A stretch of DNA of 64,000 nt from positions 682,001-746,000 of the forward strand of contig NZ_JAHXYH010000003.1 of assembly GCF_019970065.1 (NCBI RefSeq). Reading direction: 5' to 3'. Position numbers and translations under genes: made by a program. The notes below the pieces were generated by a model that was given only the letters and a program-made list of their open reading frames with translations, had not been told where the DNA came from and did not search any database. The stretch's first letter is position 1, and each line of letters begins with the position of its first letter. Shown piece after piece: positions 8,285-15,955 of the stretch. The stretch comes from Chryseobacterium sp. OSA05B. GTDB lineage: Bacteria > Bacteroidota > Bacteroidia > Flavobacteriales > Weeksellaceae.

Positions 8285-9376
8285 CTAGTAAGGATTCCAT
8301 TTTTTGATAATTTGCTGTGCAGTAACGATCATTTCTTCATCCCAGTCTTCCGGTTTGAAATAATGAAAATCACTGTTTTTAATAGCTTCGGTACCATTTC
8401 CTTCAAACAACAGCCTGGTCAGTTCTGTCTGCTCATCATGAAGCAACAGATCTTCAACAGGTTTTGAGTAAGTCCTATTTTTTCTGTTCCAAATTTTCTC
8501 ATCACCAACCGGTTCATCTGAAAATTCGATAATTTCTTTAACCCGGTTAAAATCATCGAAAAAAAACTCTTTATCGACCTCTGTATTTAATGTATGTCCT
8601 AGCCTTTCAATAATAACATACTCAGGATGACATTGAATCAGAACTTCAGGAAGTATCTTTAGTATTTCTTCCGGAATGCGGTCATCATGCGTATCTCTCC
8701 TTACCGGCTTCTTCCCGTAAGCACTTTCCTGCCAGCTTCCTCCCGAAAGATGAATTTCTTTCACTTTTCCTAACGGATAGAGCCTGATCATTTCCATCAT
8801 ATCAACTTCAAAATTGCAGGACTGACAGTAGATATTATGAAGATCCAGAATAAGAAAGCCATCAATATCCTCTACCAGTTTATCCAGAAATTCGCCCTGC
8901 TCTTTTACATCATCTATTGAAAATGAGAACGCAAGATTTTCTACTCCCACGGGGATTTCTATCGCATCCTGAAGCCTGCTCAATCTGTCTTTTCCAATCT
9001 CAAGGGTTTTGGGAAGCAATGGAACCGGTAGCGGAACACCCTGGTGAAAGTTTTCAGTATTCATAAAACCAAAATGTTCAGTAATATGCCTGTATTTTCT
9101 TCGGCTTACTTCTTCTTTTAATTTCTTAAGCCAGATTTCCTGCCGGTCCGTCCATTTCGCATCGAAAAGAGAATAGTAAACGCCATGGCCTAAAAGCCTG
9201 TTATTTCCCGCGTAAAAATCCAGGAGACCCGAAAGCCATTCCGGTTCTGCCACATCGTAAAAGGCATCAAATGACCACTCCAATACCTCCACAGAATGAC
9301 TCTGTAAGACAGGAAGTATCGCGGAAACAAAATCTGCTTCCGGCATCATAGACAACCCTAACAACGGCTTTTTCAT
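8285..9376 (-). CDS. DUF692 / MNIO peptide-modifying oxygenase
   Basis: A 363-residue TIM-barrel protein of the DUF692 family, multinuclear non-haem iron enzymes (MNIO) such as MbnB, TglH and ChrH that oxidise cysteine-containing peptides. Candidate iron ligands are visible: His64 (GHGVYY), His101 (EHFGF), Glu146 (VENLA), Asp178/His180 (LDLHN), His209 (IHLSGG), Asp228/His230 (DTHDD) and Glu257 (IERLGH). Residues 290-363 form a helical C-terminal extension not needed for the barrel; it could act as a peptide-binding partner domain. No separate partner gene is seen nearby. The start lies 3 nt after the stop of a small gene for a CPAC-ending peptide, the likely substrate. ChrH/ChrA from Chryseobacterium is the closest described comparison known to me. 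Confidence 0.88.
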   Translation of the reverse strand: MKKPLLGLSMMPEADFVSAILPVLQSHSVEVLEWSFDAFYDVAEPEWLSGLLDFYAGNNRLLGHGVYYSLFDAKWTDRQEIWLKKLKEEVSRRKYRHITEHFGFMNTENFHQGVPLPVPLLPKTLEIGKDRLSRLQDAIEIPVGVENLAFSFSIDDVKEQGEFLDKLVEDIDGFLILDLHNIYCQSCNFEVDMMEMIRLYPLGKVKEIHLSGGSWQESAYGKKPVRRDTHDDRIPEEILKILPEVLIQCHPEYVIIERLGHTLNTEVDKEFFFDDFNRVKEIIEFSDEPVGDEKIWNRKNRTYSKPVEDLLLHDEQTELTRLLFEGNGTEAIKNSDFHYFKPEDWDEEMIVTAQQIIKKWNPY

Positions 9377-9379
9377 AGA

Positions 9380-9589
9380 TTACCCCATTCCACAGGCCGG
9401 ACATCCGCTTCCGTATTTCAGAATAGTGTCTTTTTTCACTACCTTTACCGGTTCAGCTTTTACCGTCTTGGGAGAATCCATTTTTTTAACTTTTTTCACG
9501 GACTTGGTTCCCTTCTTCACAGGTTTCGTCGTTTGTCCGGATACACTTACAGCCAATAAACTGGCCATTACTAATGTTGGAATTTTCAT
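9380..9589 (-). CDS. Exported CPAC-ending peptide, probable MNIO substrate
   Basis: A 69-residue peptide. Residues 1-18 are a signal peptide (MKIPTLVMASLLAVSVSG). A long Lys/Val/Pro-rich spacer (about 20-55) follows, and the C-terminus is DTILKYGSGCPACGMG with the only two cysteines in a C-x-x-C arrangement. Being immediately upstream of the MNIO gene (3 nt) makes it the obvious precursor. A signal peptide on an MNIO substrate is known from the bufferin group, which bind copper. Metal binding in the periplasm is therefore a reasonable guess, not shown. It lacks a GG-type leader, so any trimming would be by signal peptidase. Confidence 0.8.
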   Translation of the reverse strand: MKIPTLVMASLLAVSVSGQTTKPVKKGTKSVKKVKKMDSPKTVKAEPVKVVKKDTILKYGSGCPACGMG

Positions 9590-9780
9590 ACTCTATTTTT
9601 AATGAAACTTACAATAAGTGTTCCATTTATGATTATGCTAAAAATACAATAATTTCATGTATATTATTTCTAAATTTAAAGTTTAGACTTCATATTTTCA
9701 TTATTAAAGCTAAGATTCAACTTCATTATCCGAAAATCAGATCTTCTTGTTTATATTTAAGGTTTAAATTAAAAAGGAAA

Positions 9781-11625
9781 ATGAAAAACAGGAGGATCCA
9801 GGCCTTTTTCTTAGGATTATTATCTCTATCATGTACCATTCAAGCCCAAACAAAGGCCACAACCGACACAAAAATGGAATGGTTTAAAAATGCCAAACTG
9901 GGGATTTTTATCCACTGGGGCATTTATTCTGTGGATGGAATTTCTGAATCATGGTCATTCTTCAATAATTATATCAGTCATGAGAATTACATGAAACAAT
10001 TGAACGGGTTTTCAGCCTCCCAATACAGCCCTGATAAATGGACAAATTTGATCAAGGAATCCGGTGCGCAATATGCCGTCATCACGACCAAACATCATGA
10101 TGGCATTGCCCTCTGGAATTCAAAAGCTGAAAAATCAATCACGATCCCTACACATTCCCTTGCAAAAAAGGATGTCCTGACTCCTTTCGTTAATAGTCTT
10201 AAAAAATCAGGACTAAAAACCGGACTCTACTTCTCCCTTCCCGACTGGAGCCATCCTTATTATGACATCAACACCCGTACAAAAAAACGGTATGAAATCA
10301 AAAATGACCCGAAACGCTGGCAGCAATTTGTTACTTATTACCAGGCACAGCTGGGCGAACTTTCTTCCCGGTACAATCCCGACCTGCTATGGTTTGACGG
10401 AGACTGGGAACATTCTCAGGAGGAATGGAAAGCGGCGCAGACCTTAGATCTGTTGAAAAAATACAATCCGGATATTATTGTTAATTCAAGACTTAACAAA
10501 CACGGCGACTACGACACTCCTGAACAGGGAATTCCCGTTGTAAGCCCGCAACAAAAGTATTGGGAACTCTGCTACACCATGAACGATTCCTGGGGATATC
10601 AGCCTGATGATGAAAATTACAAGACACCGAATATGATAGTAAGAACGTTGGCAGATGTTATCAGTATGGGAGGAAATCTGCTTCTTGATATCGGCCCGAA
10701 ATCTGATGGCACTATTCCGGAAAAACAGACTGAAATCCTTAGAAATCTCGGAAGATGGACCTCAAAAAACAAAACAGCTATCTATGGAACAACCCAAGGA
10801 CTTCCTTTTGAAAATTTTAAAGGAAAATCTTCTTTTTCAGAAACAGGAAAATCGGTTTTCCTATATCTTGAAGAAGCGAAAGATTTTGTGAAAATATACG
10901 GTTTAATCAATAAACCGGATGCTATAAAAATTGTCGGAGATGATCTTGCTAAAGTCAATTTCAGTTTGACTCATGAAAAAACAATGACTATTGACTTTTT
11001 TAAGGTAAAATTCGATGAGGATGTCACAACTGTAGAGCTCGTGTTTAAAGAAAAGCCGCTTTTTCTGAAGACCTTTCCGTCAACTCACTATTCCCTTACT
11101 GACATTCTTGAGCAAAAAAACACCAAAATGGCAGCTTATGACCTTGTCAATCTTCTGCATGGCGGAAATAACCTCTTGAACGGTTCGGGACTTACCAGCG
11201 ACGGACAAGATATGCACATTCAAAAAACACCCAAAACGAATCCTGAAACTTTAGAATGGATCAGCAAACATGCCGAAGCATTATATGAAACAGACAAAGG
11301 CTTACCGGAAGGATATTATTCAGGAATGAGTGCTCTTTCAAAAGATAAACAGACCATTTATCTCTTTGTTGAAGGAACCCCAACAGGTCCTGTAGCTTTG
11401 AAAGGTGTAAAAAATGGCATCGCAAGGATCAGAATTGTGGGCGAAGGATCGATCATTAGTCATAAAACCTATAATAAACTGTACTGGAGTGATACTCCGG
11501 GAATCATTTACATAGATGTTCCAAAAAACAGAATTGATAAAAATATGACCGTCATTGCCATACTATTGGATAAACCCTTAAATCTGTACAAGGAGAAGGT
11601 CGGGGCTATTGAAAATAATCTATAG
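9781..11625 (+). CDS. GH29 alpha-L-fucosidase
   Basis: A 614-residue secreted glycoside hydrolase that removes alpha-linked L-fucose from glycans. A signal peptide (about 1-23, ending TIQAQ) leads into a GH29 catalytic domain (about 31-395). It contains GIFIHWGIYS, TTKHHDGIALW (His105-His106), LKTGLYFSLPDW and LLWFDGDWE; Asp206 there is the expected nucleophile. The C-terminal 200 residues are beta-rich and repeat a segment (TAIYGTTQGLPF, then EALYETDKGLPEG), as in GH29 proteins with accessory beta-sandwich domains. The start at 9781 is chosen because it begins the signal peptide; upstream in-frame codons are AT-rich filler. It is monocistronic. Confidence 0.9.
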   Translation: MKNRRIQAFFLGLLSLSCTIQAQTKATTDTKMEWFKNAKLGIFIHWGIYSVDGISESWSFFNNYISHENYMKQLNGFSASQYSPDKWTNLIKESGAQYAVITTKHHDGIALWNSKAEKSITIPTHSLAKKDVLTPFVNSLKKSGLKTGLYFSLPDWSHPYYDINTRTKKRYEIKNDPKRWQQFVTYYQAQLGELSSRYNPDLLWFDGDWEHSQEEWKAAQTLDLLKKYNPDIIVNSRLNKHGDYDTPEQGIPVVSPQQKYWELCYTMNDSWGYQPDDENYKTPNMIVRTLADVISMGGNLLLDIGPKSDGTIPEKQTEILRNLGRWTSKNKTAIYGTTQGLPFENFKGKSSFSETGKSVFLYLEEAKDFVKIYGLINKPDAIKIVGDDLAKVNFSLTHEKTMTIDFFKVKFDEDVTTVELVFKEKPLFLKTFPSTHYSLTDILEQKNTKMAAYDLVNLLHGGNNLLNGSGLTSDGQDMHIQKTPKTNPETLEWISKHAEALYETDKGLPEGYYSGMSALSKDKQTIYLFVEGTPTGPVALKGVKNGIARIRIVGEGSIISHKTYNKLYWSDTPGIIYIDVPKNRIDKNMTVIAILLDKPLNLYKEKVGAIENNL

Positions 11626-11654
11626 TCTATTATTCAGGACATTATGTCATAAAA

Positions 11655-11680
11655 AAATCCAGAGACAATGCTCTGGATTT
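11655..11680. terminator. Bidirectional terminator between fucosidase and ndk
   Basis: A perfect 10-bp stem, AAATCCAGAG / CTCTGGATTT, with a 6-nt loop and a run of A/T on each side. It ends the fucosidase transcript on the plus strand and ndk on the minus strand. Confidence 0.9.
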
Positions 11681-11700
11681 ATATTTCGAGGTAGTTTTTC

Positions 11701-12117
11701 TTAGAAAATCTCTCTTCCTGAAAAATGGAATTGAGCCTCGATAAGAGCGTTCTCGTCAGAATCTGAACCGTGAACAGCATTTTCACCGATACTTCTTGCA
11801 AACATTTTTCTGATCGTACCTTCCGCTGCTTCTGCAGGGTTTGTAGCACCGATCAATGTTCTGAAGTCTTCTACTGCATTAGCTTTTTCTAAAACAGCTG
11901 CCACGATAGGACCAGAACTCATGAATTCTACCAATTCCCCGTAAAATGGTCTTTCAGCGTGAACTTCATAGAATTTTTTAGCGTCAGCTACAGTAAGCTG
12001 AGTTAATTTTAAAGCTTTGATCTTAAAACCTCCTTCTGCGATCTTACCTAATATAGCACCGATATGTCCGTCTGCTACTGCATCAGGCTTAATCATAGTG
12101 AATGTAATGTTAGACAT
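11701..12117 (-). CDS. ndk: Nucleoside diphosphate kinase
   Basis: A 138-residue cytosolic enzyme that equalises the NTP and dNTP pools by phosphate transfer through a histidine. The phosphorylated residue is His116 in ENAVHGSDS, the signature motif, and MIKPDAV at the N-terminus is also diagnostic. Length is normal. A TAnnTTTG box lies about 25 nt upstream. It converges on the fucosidase gene at a shared terminator. Confidence 0.97.
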   Translation of the reverse strand: MSNITFTMIKPDAVADGHIGAILGKIAEGGFKIKALKLTQLTVADAKKFYEVHAERPFYGELVEFMSSGPIVAAVLEKANAVEDFRTLIGATNPAEAAEGTIRKMFARSIGENAVHGSDSDENALIEAQFHFSGREIF

Positions 12118-12140
12118 AAATGTATATTTTTTTAATGCCG

Positions 12141-12148
12141 CAAAATTA
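12141..12148 (-). promoter_or_regulatory. -7 box of the ndk promoter
   Basis: TAATTTTG on the minus strand fits TAnnTTTG exactly and is 23 nt before the ndk start codon. Confidence 0.6.
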
Positions 12149-12167
12149 CAAAAAATATCTTTGATTT

Positions 12168-12281
12168 TTATTTTAATTTTTTTTTAACATAAAAATAACT
12201 TTTATTAAGAAATGCAGAAAAAACTTTGGCACAGTAATTGTTAATTCTATTACGATTCTCATGTTTAATTTGAGTTTTCAT
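12168..12281 (-). CDS. Possible 37-residue basic small protein
   Basis: From the ATG at 12281, an open frame of 37 codons begins [20 protein letters not shown] and ends in VKKKLK. It is rich in Lys, Asn and Arg. The ATG follows directly on the recurring element AAAAACTAATAACC, itself preceded by a perfect hairpin at 12296-12313. This may be a translated leader, part of a structured RNA, or chance. I do not recognise the peptide. The rest of 12118-12713 (apart from the ndk promoter and the hairpin) shows nothing clear. Confidence 0.25.
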   Translation of the reverse strand: MKTQIKHENRNRINNYCAKVFSAFLNKSYFYVKKKLK

Positions 12282-12295
12282 GGTTATTAGTTTTT

Positions 12296-12318
12296 ACCCA
12301 GCTTCGGCTGGGTTTTTT
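12296..12318 (+). terminator. Strong hairpin with T run, no obvious upstream gene
   Basis: ACCCAGC-TTCG-GCTGGGT is a perfect 7-bp stem with a stable TTCG loop, followed on the plus strand by six T. No plus-strand gene lies between here and the start of ndk, so it either ends an unrecognised plus-strand RNA or is part of a minus-strand leader structure. Confidence 0.7.
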
Positions 12319-12713
12319 ATTTGTAAAAATTTAACCATTCCGTTGCGAAAATGGTAATTTTTAAAACCCATTAAAATCATATTAATACATTATTGCTTCT
12401 ATTTCAATCAATGGAATAAAATTAATTTTTCAATATTTTTTTTGTTCCTTTTCTGTAACACTCCATTAATTCCAAAAACCGGCCATATTTGACAAAATAA
12501 TCGAGACAAAAAGTGGAGTTATTCTAAAAACGGAAGTCTTTTTCTCCGGGAGAAATTTTGATTTCAAAAAAAATGGAATTTTTTCAGAGCCGTTGCAGAA
12601 ATAACAGAAGTTGCTAATTGATCTTTTTCATTTCAAGTCATGAAAATTCTCTTAGATTAATTTAATAACCTAAGGCTCGTACAAAATGTCGTCACTGTTA
12701 ATTGGAAATATTT

Positions 12714-13640
12714 CTATTTCTGAGCAGCTTCCTCCGCCTCTTCCATCAGCTTGATGTAGTTGGCATAACGGGAATACTGGATTTCACCGGTTTCAAGGGA
12801 ATCAAGAACGGCGCATTTGGGCTCATTAATATGAAGACAGTTGTGAAACTTACATTCTTCTCTTTTTTTGAAGATCTCAGGGAAATAATGCTGTACTTCT
12901 TCTTTCTCGATGTCGATCATGGCAAATTCACGTACCCCCGGTGTATCAATTACGTTACCACCAAAGTCCCAAAAGTGCATCTGAGCAAAAGTTGTGGTAT
13001 GCTTTCCTTTCAGGTGAGAATCTGAAATTTCAGACGTCTTTAAGTTCAATCCCGGTTGCAATGCATTAACCAGAGTAGATTTTCCACACCCTGAATGTCC
13101 GAAGAATACAGAGGTTCTGTCTTTAAGAAGATCCTGAAGCTGATCAAAATTCAGTTTGGAATAAGAGGAGATTTCTAAAGTATCATATCCAATTTCCTGG
13201 TAAAGGAATTCAATATCCTTCACAAGTTCTATTTCCTCCTCGTTCAGAACGTCGATCTTATTGAACAGGATTAAAGGGGTAATGTTGTAAGCTTCGCAGC
13301 ATGCCAGGAATCTGTCAAGGAATCCCAAAGAAGTTTCGGGGTGTTTCAACGTGAAGATGAAACAGGCTAGATCTATATTGGAAGCAATGATATGGGCTTC
13401 TTTTGAAAGGTTTACGGATTTTCTGATCAGGTAATTGGTACGCGTCTCTATTTTAGTAATCCACGCAACATCATCCTGTTCCAGCTGAAATTCCACAAAA
13501 TCTCCTACGGCAAGCGGATTGGTCAGTCTTGTCTTGATGAGTTTGAATTTACCACGGATTCTGGCTTCGAAAATTCTGTCTGTTCCGAATTCCATCACCT
13601 GGTACCAGCTGCCTGTAGATTTAATGATTTTTCCTTTCAT
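12714..13640 (-). CDS. rsgA: Ribosome small subunit-dependent GTPase A
   Basis: A 308-residue circularly permuted GTPase that checks late maturation of the 30S subunit. The order is diagnostic: an N-terminal OB-fold (about 1-65), then G4 NKID (127-130), then the P-loop GHSGCGKST (181-189), then G3 (DTPG), then a zinc-binding C-terminal domain with Cys and His residues in CKFHNCLHINEPKC. The start at 13640 is chosen because MKGKIIKSTGSWYQV begins the OB-fold; nine codons further upstream are non-conserved. It follows the DAHP synthase gene on the same strand, across a repeat-filled spacer. Confidence 0.95.
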   Translation of the reverse strand: MKGKIIKSTGSWYQVMEFGTDRIFEARIRGKFKLIKTRLTNPLAVGDFVEFQLEQDDVAWITKIETRTNYLIRKSVNLSKEAHIIASNIDLACFIFTLKHPETSLGFLDRFLACCEAYNITPLILFNKIDVLNEEEIELVKDIEFLYQEIGYDTLEISSYSKLNFDQLQDLLKDRTSVFFGHSGCGKSTLVNALQPGLNLKTSEISDSHLKGKHTTTFAQMHFWDFGGNVIDTPGVREFAMIDIEKEEVQHYFPEIFKKREECKFHNCLHINEPKCAVLDSLETGEIQYSRYANYIKLMEEAEEAAQK

Positions 13641-13666
13641 ATGATAATTGGCTGCAAAGATAAGCA

Positions 13667-13744
13667 ATTAGGGCTTAGGGTTCAGGATATAGTTGAAAAC
13701 AAATTATATAATTTTCCTTTAATCCAGATGCCCTAAGCCCTAAT
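13667..13744. repeat. 14-bp inverted repeat built of heptads
   Basis: ATTAGGGCTTAGGG (13667-13680) is the exact reverse complement of CCCTAAGCCCTAAT (13731-13744). The left arm continues as 7-bp units (TTAGGGC, TTAGGGT, TCAGGAT). A further imperfect set (AAGACTC, TAGACGG, then GTCTCTA, GTCCTTA) lies at 13758-13792. It fills the spacer between the DAHP synthase and rsgA genes. Confidence 0.85.
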
Positions 13745-13813
13745 AATATTAGTTTAAAAGACTCTAGACGGTTCCCCAGTCTCTAGTCCTTAATCCCATA
13801 ATTCTTATCCTAT

Positions 13814-14893
13814 TTATCTTTCGATCATAATACTGTTCTGTACCTCAATAGATTCTTCGTGAATCGCTTTGAATACTTTCTCAATGAACTCCTGAGACAT
13901 TCCGGTTTCCTTTGCTTTCTGATTAGCGTATTCTGTGATCACTTTCCATCTCTCCGGCTGGAAGATCGCAATGTCATTCTCTTTTTTAAGCTTACCGATT
14001 TTTTCAGAGATCTTCATTCTTTGGGAAAGAAGTTCAATCAGCTGGAAGTCAAGATCAGAAATCAGGGTTCTGTGTCTTCCCATTTCGTTATCAAAACCTG
14101 CAAGACCTGAATTTCTTACTTTTAAATTACCGATCAGCTGTGCCAATACTTCCGGAGTAATTTGCTGTGAAGCATCGCTCCACGCCTCATCAGGATTACA
14201 GTGTGATTCAATGATCGCTCCCTGGTATCCTACGTTAAGTGCTTCCTGCGTAATATCTGCAAGACCCGTTCTGTTTCCGCAGATATGGGAAGGGTCTATC
14301 AGCATTGGAATATTGGGAAACTGGCTTTTGAAATCAAGGGCGATCTGCCAGTTCGGGTTGTTTCTGTATTTTGTTTTCTGGTATGTCGAGAATCCTCTGT
14401 GAATGACTCCAAGATTTTTGATATCCTGTCCTAAAAGTCTTTCCAAAGCACCGATCCATAAAGCAAGATCCGGATTAACCGGGTTTTTCACAAATACCGG
14501 CTTGTCAGTTCCTCTTAAAGCCATAGCAATTTCCTGAACGGTAAATGGGTTTACTGTAGAACGTGCTCCAATCCAAAGAACATCAACATCAGCTTCTAGG
14601 GCTGCAAATACGTGGTGGGCGTTGGCTACTTCTGTAGCCGTCTTGAATCCGTATTCTTCCTTTACTTTTTTCAGCCAGTTCAGACCGATTACTCCTACCC
14701 CTTCAAAACCGTTCGGCTTGGTGCGGGGCTTCCAGATTCCTGCACGGAAAATAGATACCTGCGCATTGGTTTCTCTTATTCTTCTGGCGGTTTCAAGCAT
14801 CTGAGCTTCACTTTCCGCACTGCATGGTCCTGCGATCATTAAAGGCTGTGAAAGCTCATTGATCCACTCGTTTTTTACATCTATTAAATTCAT
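13814..14893 (-). CDS. Bifunctional DAHP synthase / chorismate mutase
   Basis: A 359-residue two-domain protein. Residues about 1-260 are a type I-beta DAHP synthase, which condenses phosphoenolpyruvate and erythrose 4-phosphate to start aromatic amino acid synthesis (GPCSAESE, FRAGIWKPRT, LIDPSHICGNR). Residues about 265-359 are an AroQ-type chorismate mutase (DLDFQLIELLSQRMKISEKIGKLKK), which makes prephenate. In Bacteroidota such fusions usually link flux into the pathway with its Phe/Tyr branch, and the mutase domain can act as the regulatory domain. The upstream region 14894-15326 holds its promoter, not identified precisely. Confidence 0.93.
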   Translation of the reverse strand: MNLIDVKNEWINELSQPLMIAGPCSAESEAQMLETARRIRETNAQVSIFRAGIWKPRTKPNGFEGVGVIGLNWLKKVKEEYGFKTATEVANAHHVFAALEADVDVLWIGARSTVNPFTVQEIAMALRGTDKPVFVKNPVNPDLALWIGALERLLGQDIKNLGVIHRGFSTYQKTKYRNNPNWQIALDFKSQFPNIPMLIDPSHICGNRTGLADITQEALNVGYQGAIIESHCNPDEAWSDASQQITPEVLAQLIGNLKVRNSGLAGFDNEMGRHRTLISDLDFQLIELLSQRMKISEKIGKLKKENDIAIFQPERWKVITEYANQKAKETGMSQEFIEKVFKAIHEESIEVQNSIMIER

Positions 14894-15128
14894 ATTCTTA
14901 AATTTATTGTTTTTATTTTTTTAGATTAACAGCAATAGTCCTTTCATTATAAAATTTACTTTATAATTCTTTTCAAAAAATGCCGTTCAAAATGGTTTAA
15001 AGGAATCAGGAAAACAAAAGGACTTTAATTCTCCTGTATTTTTTGGAAAGAAATTCAGTTAGCAGTACCAATAAAATCGATAATACGTTCTGAAATTTCT
15101 ATAATAGAAAGCAGAAAAACTAAAATAA

Positions 15129-15147
15129 CCGCTAAAGAAATTAGCGG
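15129..15147 (-). terminator. Probable terminator of dnaX
   Basis: CCGCTAA / TTAGCGG is a perfect 7-bp stem with a 5-nt loop. On the minus strand it is followed by a T-rich stretch. It lies about 180 nt past the dnaX stop. The remainder of 14894-15326 shows no gene. Confidence 0.6.
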
Positions 15148-15326
15148 GTGCAAAAGGAGACAGATATGTGTTAAATAATTTTTCCACCTGAATTCTGAAA
15201 CTTCTGTTCGTTTAGTTTTAAATCTGATTTGTTTTTGTCAAAAAATTATTTTTCACAAAAATCTTTGACAAAGATATAAAAAAACTGATTCTCACAAAAA
15301 AAAAAATTGAGATAAATACAAAAAAA

Positions 15327-15947
15327 TTAGGTGAGATCAAACTTCATTAAATCGTCAAGATCCTTTAAAAGCGGGTTTTTTTCAATAAATTTTTCGAAAA
15401 TTTTTCTTTTGGTCACCACTTCGATCTTGAGACTGTCGAAATCTCTATGGTATTCTACCTCAATAGCATGGTTGTGAACCTTTGTTTTGAAATGGTTAAA
15501 GAATTCCCCTGCAATCTTGTCAAATTCCACTTTGGCAGAATCTGAAGGATATAAAACTTTAATGGTATGCTCGCCGGACTTGATCAGCTTAAATGCTTTT
15601 ACGGCATTAAAAATAAAGCTGTTCCTTTTCTGGAGTTGCTTGAGCATAAGGTTCCATTCCATCTGCAGATCTGTTTCCGTGAAATGGTTCTGGGGAAGGT
15701 TTTCGGTTCTTACCGCTACGGTTTCTTCTTTTACTTCTTTCTCTTCTTTATTCAGAAAAGAATTAATGCTGAAGCCTGAAGAGACTCCCTGTCTTGATAA
15801 AGGTTTTGTGGTTTTTACGGTATTTTCCTGAACGGGTTCAGGCTGCTTAGCAGGTTTTTCTGCTACGGATTCTTTTTTCTCCGGAGCTTTTTCCGCGATC
15901 TTCACTTCCTGTTTCTCACTGAGAAACGGAGCCAGTATTAAGAACTT
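15327..15947 (-). CDS. dnaX: DNA polymerase III tau-specific C-terminal region of dnaX
   Basis: This is the -1 frame continuation of dnaX. Reading -1 from the A10 run at 15946-15955 gives KKKKFLILAPFLSEKQEV and then the long frame to 15327 without a stop, adding about 206 residues to give a tau of about 565 residues. It has a Pro/Lys/Glu-rich linker (about 380-440 of tau) and a helical domain (LQMEWNLMLKQLQKRNSFIF), as expected for the part that contacts the polymerase alpha subunit. A GTG at 15905 is not a credible independent start, since the frame is open back to the slippery run. The expected mechanism is transcript slippage or ribosomal frameshifting. Confidence 0.8.
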   Translation of the reverse strand, partial: KFLILAPFLSEKQEVKIAEKAPEKKESVAEKPAKQPEPVQENTVKTTKPLSRQGVSSGFSINSFLNKEEKEVKEETVAVRTENLPQNHFTETDLQMEWNLMLKQLQKRNSFIFNAVKAFKLIKSGEHTIKVLYPSDSAKVEFDKIAGEFFNHFKTKVHNHAIEVEYHRDFDSLKIEVVTKRKIFEKFIEKNPLLKDLDDLMKFDLT

Positions 15948-15955
15948 TTTTTTTT
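15911..15955 (-). promoter_or_regulatory. dnaX recoding signal: A10 run plus hairpin
   Basis: On the minus strand ten consecutive A (15955-15946) are followed by an in-frame TAA only two codons after the run. A perfect 7-bp hairpin, GTTTCTC-AGT-GAGAAAC (15927-15911), comes 18 nt after the run. The spacer is longer than usual for ribosomal -1 frameshifting, so polymerase slippage on A10, as in Thermus dnaX, is at least as likely. Confidence 0.7.

Noticed and set aside
15327..15905. An independent gene starting with GTG at 15905
   Set aside because: The frame is open back to the A10 run of dnaX and continues it in the -1 frame; it is the tau tail, not a separate gene.
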